Source of the DNA: Comamonadaceae bacterium
GTDB lineage: Bacteria > Pseudomonadota > Gammaproteobacteria > Burkholderiales > Burkholderiaceae
Assembly (NCBI GenBank): GCA_947505915.1
Contig: CANNNH010000128.1
Location: 1 to 5,393 of the forward strand
Length of the DNA stretch: 5,393 bases
Reading direction: 5' to 3'
Shown: one piece after another, positions 1 to 4,939 of the stretch
Numbering within the stretch: the stretch's first letter is position 1
Layout of the letters: every line of letters starts with the position of its first letter
Translations under genes and position numbers: made by a program
Notes under the pieces: generated by a model
What the model was told of the DNA's origin: nothing
Seen by the model: only the letters and a program-made list of their open reading frames with translations
Database searches by the model: none

Positions 1-285
1 CCCGGCAAGATGGTCAAGGGCATGGGCGGCGCGATGGACCTGGTGGCCGGCGTCAAACGCGTCATTGTGTTGATGGAGCATGTGGCCAAGAAAAAAGACG
101 GCAGCGAAGACCTGAAAATTTTGGCCGACTGCAGCTTGCCTTTGACCGGTGTGGGGGTGGTCGATCGCATCATCACCGACCTGGGCGTGATGGATGTCAC
201 GCCTGCAGGCCTCAAATTGGTGGAACTGGCGTCGGGCGTGACCCGCGACTTCATCCAATCCAAAACCGGCGTTCCCTTGATCTGA
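1..285 (+). CDS. scoB: 3-oxoacid CoA-transferase subunit B, C-terminal part (5' end outside window)
   Basis: The reading frame is open from the first base and codes for the last 94 residues of a class I CoA-transferase beta subunit. These enzymes move CoA from succinyl-CoA (or another donor) to a 3-oxoacid such as acetoacetate, in the cytoplasm, as a complex with subunit A. Recognisable family segments are the [11 protein letters not shown] stretch near the start, the [10 protein letters not shown] strand, and the tail containing [22 protein letters not shown] and [11 protein letters not shown]. The full family protein is usually a little over 200 residues, so roughly half is missing; the catalytic glutamate of the beta subunit lies in the missing part. 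The gene for subunit A would be expected just upstream. A strong terminator follows the stop by 12 bp, so this is the last gene of its transcript. A pcaJ-type 3-oxoadipate or atoA-type enzyme has a very similar tail, so the family is secure but the exact symbol is not. Confidence 0.88.
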   Translation, partial: PGKMVKGMGGAMDLVAGVKRVIVLMEHVAKKKDGSEDLKILADCSLPLTGVGVVDRIITDLGVMDVTPAGLKLVELASGVTRDFIQSKTGVPLI

Positions 286-297
286 CAAAGCCATTGC

Positions 298-327
298 AAA
301 AAAGCCACCCTTCGGGTGGCTTTTTTT
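298..327. terminator. Bidirectional rho-independent terminator
   Basis: A perfect 7-bp GC-rich stem (GCCACCC at 304-310, GGGTGGC at 314-320) closes a 3-nt loop. Six A residues precede it and seven T residues follow it, so the A and T tracts could extend the stem to 13 bp. Read rightward it gives a stem followed by U7, placed 12 bp after the CoA-transferase stop. Read leftward it gives a stem followed by U6, placed 64 bp after the stop of the convergent solute-binding protein gene. Termination in both directions is inferred from this symmetry. Confidence 0.92.
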
Positions 328-391
328 GCATCTGGTGGAGGGATGCTGCTTGTTTTGAGAGGCATCGTCTGATGCGCCCCCAAGCCCTGAT

Positions 392-1375
392 TCACTGCAG
401 TTCTATGTTTTTAGAGCGTGCGATGCTGCGGTACTTGACGATGCCTTTTTCGACAATGGTGCGAAACGCCTCAGGCGAAGCCCACTGAGGCTGTACACCT
501 GCTTTTTGCATTTGCGCTTGCAACTCTTTGTTGTCCAAGGCTGTTTTCATCGCCGCATTCATTTTTCGGACAATGTCCATGGGCGTGCCCGCTGGTGCGG
601 CAAAGCCCAACCAAGATTCCACCTCCAGGCCGGGGATCACTTCATTGAGCGTTGGCACATTGGGCAAGGGCGCGTAGCGTTCTGCAGAGGTCACGGCCAA
701 GGCGCGCATCTTGTTGGCCCGAACGTTGGGTACGATCAAACTGGGTATGTTGATCATCATGTTGACCCGCCCCGCCATGACATCGGTATAGCCAAACCCG
801 CCACCCGCCGGAAAGGGGATGTGGGTCAATTGAATGTCCGCTTCGGTGGCCAGCCATTCACCCACCAAGTGCAAGGCGCTGCCGATGCCCGATGATGCAT
901 AACTCATGGTTCCCGGGGCCGCTTTGGCTTTGCGAACCATGTCTTGCAAGCTGGTGATGGGTGAGTCGTTTGCGACAGCGATCACCAAGGGATATACCGC
1001 CACAGTGGATATCCATGTCAGGCCATCGACGGGATCAAAGGGAACCGTTTTCAAGGTTGCCGCTTGACTGGCGTGGGCGCTGGATATGGATATCAAGGTG
1101 TATCCATCGGGCGTGCCTTTGGAGACTTGATCGGCCGCCATTTGCCCACCTGCTCCCAACTTGTTTTCAATGAAAATGGTTTGGCCCAATATCTCACTGA
1201 GCTTGGCGGCCACTAAACGGGTGATGGCGTCGGTGCCAGTGCCAGCCTGGCTGCCGACCATTATTTTGATGGGTTTGTTGGGCCAGTTGGCTGTTTGCGC
1301 TTTTGCAATGGATGCCATAGAGAGCACAAAAACCAGGCTGATCCAGGTACAAGCGGTGCGCGATGAAAAAAACAT
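392..1375 (-). CDS. Bug/TctC-family tripartite tricarboxylate transporter substrate-binding protein
   Basis: This 327-residue protein is a periplasmic solute-binding protein of the Bug (TctC) family. Residues 1-26 form a signal peptide with a hydrophobic core (WISLVFVLSM) and an AKA cleavage site before Gln27. The mature protein starts with the family pattern WPNKPIKIMVGSQAGTGTD. It continues with IENKLGAGG, TPDGYTL, a YASSGIGSALHL block, the PAGGGFGYTDVMAGRVNMM ligand-loop region, a LPNVPTLNE block and the SWLGFAAPAGTP block. The ATG at 1375 is chosen because AGGAG lies six bases upstream and the signal peptide begins there; a 45-residue in-frame extension to 1510 is not signal-like. No tctA or tctB membrane gene is nearby. 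Such orphan Bug genes are common in Burkholderiales; characterised members bind carboxylates, amino acids or nicotinate-like compounds. The ligand cannot be read from the sequence. Confidence 0.93.
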   Translation of the reverse strand: MFFSSRTACTWISLVFVLSMASIAKAQTANWPNKPIKIMVGSQAGTGTDAITRLVAAKLSEILGQTIFIENKLGAGGQMAADQVSKGTPDGYTLISISSAHASQAATLKTVPFDPVDGLTWISTVAVYPLVIAVANDSPITSLQDMVRKAKAAPGTMSYASSGIGSALHLVGEWLATEADIQLTHIPFPAGGGFGYTDVMAGRVNMMINIPSLIVPNVRANKMRALAVTSAERYAPLPNVPTLNEVIPGLEVESWLGFAAPAGTPMDIVRKMNAAMKTALDNKELQAQMQKAGVQPQWASPEAFRTIVEKGIVKYRSIARSKNIELQ

Positions 1376-1380
1376 CAAAG

Positions 1381-1386
1381 TCTCCT
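1381..1386 (-). promoter_or_regulatory. Ribosome binding site of the Bug gene
   Basis: Read on the minus strand, AGGAGA is followed by CTTTG and then ATG. The AGGAG core therefore sits six bases before the start codon, which is near the optimal spacing. It fixes the start at 1375 rather than at the longer in-frame ATG at 1510. Confidence 0.85.
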
Positions 1387-1551
1387 GCCGGGTTGTGGTT
1401 CTGAAAATGACTTTTCGACACTTCAGTTTGATCCTGCGCGGACAAAACAGTTTGGGGGGAAACCCTTCCTGAGGCACAAAAATGGGTTCAGGGTCGCTGC
1501 CAATGGCCAAGTCAGGGCAGGAGATCGGTCAATGGGTAGTCCAGTAGGGCC

Positions 1552-1573
1552 TGGTGCAAGCCTTGGTGCAAGC
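1552..1573. repeat. Two direct copies of a 10-bp repeat
   Basis: TGGTGCAAGC occurs at 1552-1561 and again at 1564-1573 with 2 bp between the copies, giving a pitch of 12 bp. The pair lies about 180 bp upstream of the Bug start codon. It could be a regulator binding site or a chance or slippage duplication; nothing in the sequence decides between these. Confidence 0.5.
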
Positions 1574-1678
1574 GGTACTTTATGATGGCGACCCTAGAGC
1601 GGGCGTACGAGTTGGGGTACTTTTTCCCTGAAGTGACCGCTGAAATCAGGAGTGTTGAGGCCATGTGCATCAGACCTG

Positions 1679-1752
1679 TGGAGCGGGTGAAGGGAATCGA
1701 ACCCTCGTCTAAAGCTTGGGAAGCTGCCGTTCTGCCATTGAACTACACCCGC
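1679..1752 (-). tRNA. tRNA-Gly (anticodon CCC)
   Basis: The minus strand folds into a 74-nt tRNA. The acceptor stem is GCGGGTG with CACCCGC (7 bp). The D arm is GTTC with GAAC around an AATGGCA loop. The anticodon loop is TTCCCAA, giving anticodon CCC, which reads the glycine codon GGG. The T arm is GAGGG with CCCTT around TTCGATT, and U73 is followed by an encoded CCA. The layout closely matches bacterial tRNA-Gly(CCC) such as E. coli glyU. The anticodon stem is weak: three Watson-Crick pairs next to the loop, then a C28-U42 mismatch and a G27-U43 wobble pair. The T stem also ends in a G-U pair, as in E. coli. No terminator with a T-tract is visible downstream. Confidence 0.95.
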
Positions 1753-1764
1753 ATTCCATGTTGA

Positions 1765-1796
1765 ATTGTAGCGGCCCCTATCTTGCACAAGGTCAA
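1765..1796 (-). promoter_or_regulatory. Candidate sigma-70 promoter for tRNA-Gly
   Basis: On the minus strand a -10-like TACAAT (1770-1765) ends 12 bp before the first tRNA base, which allows a short 5' leader. A good -35-like TTGACC (1796-1791) lies upstream, but the spacer is 20 bp, longer than the usual 16-18. The position upstream of a tRNA supports the call; the spacer weakens it. Confidence 0.4.
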
Positions 1797-1844
1797 GAAA
1801 CTGTTTGCGGGCTTGCTCGCAAGTGCTGGCCCGGTGTCGTGCGC

Positions 1845-2168
1845 ATGCTCGCATGGGCTTTGTTAGGCCTTGGCTTGTGCATGCCCGCTTGGCCCCAAAA
1901 ACCGGCGGATGGTTTAACCCACACCTGTGTGCGCATCATGCGGGACACCGCTTTCAATGAAACCATTGAAAAAATGTGCAGCTTCAAAGGCGATGTGTCC
2001 GAACGCTTCAAAGACACCTTTAAAAAGCGCAAATGTGTGAGCAAGGTCAACCAAGCTGAGCAAGATCGCATCAAGGCCGAGGTTTACGCCAACACCACCG
2101 AGCAAAAAAACATGGTGGGATTGAAAGACTTTTGCCTGGTTCACAAATCGGCTTATCACAACCTGTAG
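1845..2168 (+). CDS. Small secreted four-cysteine protein of unknown function
   Basis: I do not recognise this 107-residue protein. It opens with a hydrophobic segment (MLAWALLGLGLCMPAW, residues 1-16) that looks like a signal peptide, so the mature part is probably periplasmic. The remainder is charged and mostly helical in appearance, with four cysteines at residues 28, 45, 64 and 97 that could form two disulfides. The spacing is Cys-16-Cys-18-Cys-32-Cys. The segment from about 50 to 90 is rich in Lys and Glu. The start is uncertain: no good Shine-Dalgarno sequence precedes ATG 1845. A GTG at 1839 would add Met-Arg and give the n-region a positive charge, while ATGs at 1758 and 1716 would place a long polar stretch before the hydrophobic core or run into the tRNA. 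The gene diverges from the tRNA and converges on the small membrane-protein gene. Confidence 0.68.
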   Translation: MLAWALLGLGLCMPAWPQKPADGLTHTCVRIMRDTAFNETIEKMCSFKGDVSERFKDTFKKRKCVSKVNQAEQDRIKAEVYANTTEQKNMVGLKDFCLVHKSAYHNL

Positions 2169-2191
2169 CCACACCAGCGCTAGCGGGTGTC

Positions 2192-2242
2192 AGCCTGAGG
2201 GAGGTGGTTCAGGCGCGCCAGCGGCCGCTCAGGCTCTGGCGC
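2192..2242. other. Competing inverted repeats between convergent genes
   Basis: This GC-rich stretch contains an 8-bp inverted repeat (AGCCTGAG at 2192-2199 with CTCAGGCT at 2228-2235). The same left arm can also form a 6-bp stem with TCAGGC at 2209-2214. A further 7-bp inverted repeat (GCGCCAG at 2215-2221, CTGGCGC at 2236-2242) overlaps the end of the minus-strand gene. There is no T-tract on either side, so it is not a standard terminator. It is the only structure that could separate the two convergent transcripts. Confidence 0.35.
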
Positions 2243-2462
2243 GGGGGCGACGAATGTAGCGCAGCCATGCCCACATGAACGCCCAACCTGCGGCAAAGGA
2301 CAGGCCTTGCAAAAGAATGAACAGCGCGTTATGTCGCAGTTGTTGGGCGTCGATGAAAAGCGTTGAAAAGCCCACAAACAAAAAAAACACCGCCAACACA
2401 AATGCGTTGTGGTTCAAGGTTTTGGGCAAAGCGGTCTGGGGGGACTGGGCGGTATCGCTCAT
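2229..2462 (-). CDS. Small two-segment membrane protein of unknown function
   Basis: This 77-residue protein has a short polar N-terminus (MSDTAQSPQTALPKTLNHN). A hydrophobic segment follows at about residues 20-37 (AFVLAVFFLFVGFSTLFI), then a short polar turn (DAQQLRHN), a second hydrophobic segment at about 46-67, and a basic tail (RYIRRPRARA). By the positive-inside rule both ends should be cytoplasmic. I do not recognise a named family. The coding call rests on this clean membrane topology and on its place 44 bp downstream of livF on the same strand, which suggests co-transcription. The start at 2462 has only a weak Shine-Dalgarno-like AGG close to the ATG. No link to the transporter's function is shown by the sequence. 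Confidence 0.7.
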   Translation of the reverse strand: MSDTAQSPQTALPKTLNHNAFVLAVFFLFVGFSTLFIDAQQLRHNALFILLQGLSFAAGWAFMWAWLRYIRRPRARA

Positions 2463-2506
2463 GGCCTGATTTTATGGGGCTGGCTTGGGCCCTGGGGTGG
2501 GCACGT

Positions 2507-3223
2507 TCAGTGGGCCACGATGAGTTGAGCCAACCGATCAGGTTGGGCCAATAATTCGGCACTTTTGCCGCTGTGGATGATGCGGCCGCGGCTCAGCACC
2601 AACACGTCTTCGGTGACTTGCAGGGCCAGCTTGGCCGATTGCTCCACCAGCACCACGGTCAACGCCTCCTCGCGGATCAAGCGGGTCAGGGCTTGCATCA
2701 GCATTTCCACAATGATGGGCGCCAGGCCTTCCATGGGTTCGTCCAGGAGCAAGATGGCCGGGTCACCCATCAGGGCGCGTCCAATGGAGAGCATTTGTTG
2801 CTCGCCCCCCGATATTTGGTTACCCATGTGGCTGCGCCGCTCGGCAAGGCGGGGAAACAGTTCATACACCCGCTCCATGGGCCAGCGGCCTTTGCGCGCG
2901 GCCACTTGCAGGTTTTCTTCGATGCTGAGTGAGGGAAAGATGTCGCGGGTTTGGGGCACATAGCCGATGCCCAGGCGCGACCTGTCGTGCACGGGCAAAC
3001 GTTCGATCGATTGGCCGCGGCATTCAATCCGACCGCCATGCAATTGGGTGTGACCCATCAAGGTGGCCAACAAGGTGGTTTTGCCCACCCCGTTGCGACC
3101 CAGCAAGGCCAGCGCGCCCCGTTCTGGCACATCAAAGCTGATGTCTTCCAAAACCACGGTTTCGCCGTAGCCCGCACGGACACCTTGCAAGCGCAGGGCC
3201 AAGGGGGGGCTGGATTCAGTCAT
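2507..3223 (-). CDS. livF: Branched-chain amino acid-type ABC transporter ATP-binding protein LivF
   Basis: This 238-residue cytoplasmic ATPase powers the transporter together with LivG. Visible motifs are Walker A GRNGVGKT (42-49), the Q-loop glutamine in YVPQ (residue 91), the signature ISGGEQQ (138-144), Walker B ILLLDEP (157-163) and the D-loop region MEGLAP just after it. The usual switch histidine is replaced by glutamine in VLVEQ (residue 195), which is normal for LivF and separates it from LivG. The length is typical. The ATG at 3223 is chosen because GGGAGAG lies just upstream and the protein starts in register with the family; the open frame extends 46 codons further, but only inside livG. 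Its start overlaps the end of livG by 8 nt, which suggests translational coupling. UrtE-type urea transporter ATPases are related, but nothing else here suggests urea uptake. Confidence 0.95.
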   Translation of the reverse strand: MTESSPPLALRLQGVRAGYGETVVLEDISFDVPERGALALLGRNGVGKTTLLATLMGHTQLHGGRIECRGQSIERLPVHDRSRLGIGYVPQTRDIFPSLSIEENLQVAARKGRWPMERVYELFPRLAERRSHMGNQISGGEQQMLSIGRALMGDPAILLLDEPMEGLAPIIVEMLMQALTRLIREEALTVVLVEQSAKLALQVTEDVLVLSRGRIIHSGKSAELLAQPDRLAQLIVAH

Positions 3224-3965
3224 TTTGCTCTCCCAAGTACACCTGGTGCACGCGTTTGTCGGCGGCAATCTCCTGGGGGGTCCCTTCGCACAACACCTCG
3301 CCTTGCACCAGCACGGTGATGCGCTTGGCGAAGCGAAACACCAAGTCCATGTCGTGTTCAATGATCAGGATGGCGATGTCGGCGGGCAAGGCGTCCAGCG
3401 CTTGCAAAATGCGGTCCGACTCCATGGAGGGCACGCCTGCGGCAGGCTCATCGAGCAACAGCACCTTGGGCTGCAAACCCAGGGCAATGGCAATCTCGAC
3501 CAAGCGTTGTTTGCCGTAGGGCAAATCGGTGATGCGCAGGCCCGCATCGGCCGCAATGCCCAGCAGTTCGAGCAAAGCCATGGACTCATCGCGCACGGCA
3601 TTGAATGCACGCGCCGGTTGCCAGAGTTTGTCGGCCACTTTCAAGCGCTCGGCCACACCCAGGGCCACGTTGTCGAGCACCGACATTTTTTTGAACAAGC
3701 TATTGATTTGAAAGGTCCGTCCCAGGCCCCGGCGCACCCGTTCAGCTTGGGGCAGGGCGGTCACGTCTTGGCCACCAATGAACACCTGGCCAGAGGTAGG
3801 TGTCAGCCTGCCTGTGAGCAAGTTGACAAAGGTGGTTTTGCCCGCACCGTTGGGCCCAATCAGGGCATGGCGTGAACCGGCTTCCAGCCGAAAATTGATT
3901 TGGTCGGCCACGGTCAAAGCCCCAAAGCTTTTGCACAGGCCTCGGGTTTCGAGCACGCTGCTCAT
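3216..3965 (-). CDS. livG: Branched-chain amino acid-type ABC transporter ATP-binding protein LivG
   Basis: This 249-residue ATPase is the partner of LivF and binds the cytoplasmic face of the LivH/LivM channel. Walker A GPNGAGKTT is at residues 37-45, the Q-loop glutamine in RTFQ at 86, and the LivG-type signature LPYGKQRLVEIA at 148-159. Walker B VLLLDEP is at 168-174 with the D-loop AAGVPS after it, and the switch histidine is in IIEHDMD at 204. The insertion between the Q-loop and the signature (about residues 105-135) is characteristic of LivG relative to LivF. The start codon overlaps the livM stop as ATGA, and an AGGGA element lies about eight bases upstream. All catalytic motifs are intact. 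Confidence 0.96.
   Translation of the reverse strand: MSSVLETRGLCKSFGALTVADQINFRLEAGSRHALIGPNGAGKTTFVNLLTGRLTPTSGQVFIGGQDVTALPQAERVRRGLGRTFQINSLFKKMSVLDNVALGVAERLKVADKLWQPARAFNAVRDESMALLELLGIAADAGLRITDLPYGKQRLVEIAIALGLQPKVLLLDEPAAGVPSMESDRILQALDALPADIAILIIEHDMDLVFRFAKRITVLVQGEVLCEGTPQEIAADKRVHQVYLGEQND
3228..3234 (-). promoter_or_regulatory. Ribosome binding site of livF inside the livG 3' end
   Basis: On the minus strand GGGAGAG is followed by CAAA and ATG. It lies within the last livG codons and supports the livF start at 3223 over the longer open frame. Confidence 0.7.
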
Positions 3966-4939
3966 GTGGATTTCCCTTTGAATCGTGCCACCCAGCCGTC
4001 GATCAATCCCAAAATGCCGCCGCGCGCAAACAACACCACCAGCACCAGCATCAGGCCAATGCCGAAATACCAGTACTCTGGGAATTTCTTGGCCAGGAAA
4101 TCTTGGGCCACCAAAAACACCAAGGGCCCGACAAAAGCGCCATACAAGCGGCCCACCCCGCCCAATATCAGCATCACCAGCAATTCACCCGAGGGCTCAA
4201 AACCCAGGACATTGAGGCCCACAAACTGGTTGGTTTGGGTCAGCAAAGCGCCGGCCATGCCCGCCATGGTGGCTGATAAGGTGTAAACCTTGCGCAATCG
4301 GGCATCCACGGGCGCCCCAATGGCATGCATGCGCAGGCTGTTTTCGCGAATACCCGTGAGAGACACCCCGAATGGGGCGTATATCAAACGGCGAACCAAC
4401 CACCAGGCGACGAACAACAAGAACAGGCACCATAAATAGGCGGTTTTGCCAAACATATCGAAAGCAAACAGCCCAAAAATGGGCGCAATGACCACCCCCG
4501 ACAGGCCATCGGCCCCGCCGGTGATTGGCGTGGCTTTGTTGGCGATCTCCAGGCAAAGGGCTGCAATGGCCAGGGTCAGCATGAGTTGCGTCAAGCCGTG
4601 CATCCGCAAGATGATGGCGCCGGTGGCCAAGCCCAATAAACCGGCCACCACCCCGCTGGTGAGCAACTGAACAATGGGGTCATGAAAACCGAGTTTGGCC
4701 GACATGATCCCGGTCACATAGGCACCGAGGCCGAAAAATGCTGCATGGCCCAAGGTGATGATGCCGGCATAGCCAATGATCAAGTCCAGTGACAAGGCAA
4801 ACAATATATAGGTGAGGATGCGCGCGCCCAAGGATAGGTATTCGGGGAGCAGAAAAAACGCCAGCCCAGCGGCCACCCAGGGAAGGGCTTCGGTCCAGCG
4901 CAAGCGGGGGTTGGCGTTGTATCCCACGTGCTGGCTCAT
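3962..4939 (-). CDS. livM: Branched-chain amino acid-type ABC transporter permease LivM
   Basis: This 325-residue inner-membrane permease pairs with LivH to form the translocation pore. The family landmark GYAGIITLGHAAFFGLGAY is at residues 56-74, and TGGADGLSG at 140-148 precedes a central membrane region. The cytoplasmic coupling loop APFGVSLTGIRENSLRMHAIG (about 188-208) should contact the ATPases. The LGGVGRLYGAFVGP block (259-272) and the C-terminal membrane segment ending in ARGGILGL (305-312) are also typical. Multiple hydrophobic segments fill the rest. The start at 4939 is preferred because its ATG overlaps the livH stop as ATGA; an ATG 11 codons upstream (4972) would lie deeper in livH. 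An upstream GGGA gives a modest ribosome binding site. The length is normal for LivM. Confidence 0.95.
   Translation of the reverse strand: MSQHVGYNANPRLRWTEALPWVAAGLAFFLLPEYLSLGARILTYILFALSLDLIIGYAGIITLGHAAFFGLGAYVTGIMSAKLGFHDPIVQLLTSGVVAGLLGLATGAIILRMHGLTQLMLTLAIAALCLEIANKATPITGGADGLSGVVIAPIFGLFAFDMFGKTAYLWCLFLLFVAWWLVRRLIYAPFGVSLTGIRENSLRMHAIGAPVDARLRKVYTLSATMAGMAGALLTQTNQFVGLNVLGFEPSGELLVMLILGGVGRLYGAFVGPLVFLVAQDFLAKKFPEYWYFGIGLMLVLVVLFARGGILGLIDGWVARFKGKST

Larger units (their letters stand above)
1376..1678. other. Intergenic region between the Bug gene and tRNA-Gly
   Basis: These roughly 300 bases lie upstream of the minus-strand Bug gene and downstream of the minus-strand tRNA. The open frames that cross the region either extend the Bug gene without a ribosome binding site or run through the tRNA, and none resembles a protein. 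I could not find a convincing sigma-70 promoter for the Bug gene or a T-tract terminator for the tRNA. The only clear structure is a 10-bp direct repeat at 1552-1573. Confidence 0.6.

Noticed and set aside
162..307. Possible truncation of the CoA-transferase gene by rearrangement
   Set aside because: The C-terminus matches the normal family end and is followed directly by a terminator. The gene is incomplete only because the window starts inside it.
506..895. 129-residue plus-strand open frame opposite the Bug gene
   Set aside because: Antisense shadow of a well-supported gene, with no recognisable domain and unlikely composition.
1376..1510. 45-residue N-terminal extension of the Bug protein
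   Set aside because: It would place a basic, non-hydrophobic stretch before the signal peptide. The internal ATG at 1375 has an AGGAG at good spacing.
1582..1764. 60-residue plus-strand open frame containing RVKGIEPSSKAWEAAVLPLN
   Set aside because: Most of its second half is antisense to the tRNA-Gly gene. Frames of this kind are a well-known false annotation over tRNA-Gly genes.
1594..1854. 86-residue minus-strand open frame containing AGVVQWQNGSFPSFRRGFDS
   Set aside because: It is a translation straight through the tRNA-Gly gene, and no coding signal lies outside it.
3224..3361. 46-codon N-terminal extension of LivF
   Set aside because: It lies entirely within livG, is rich in Cys, Arg and Pro with no family similarity, and is bypassed by the well-placed ribosome binding site at 3228-3234.
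3225..3875. Long plus-strand open frame of 216 codons opposite livG
   Set aside because: Its His- and Gln-rich composition is what the complement of a high-GC coding gene gives. LivG on the other strand is unmistakable.
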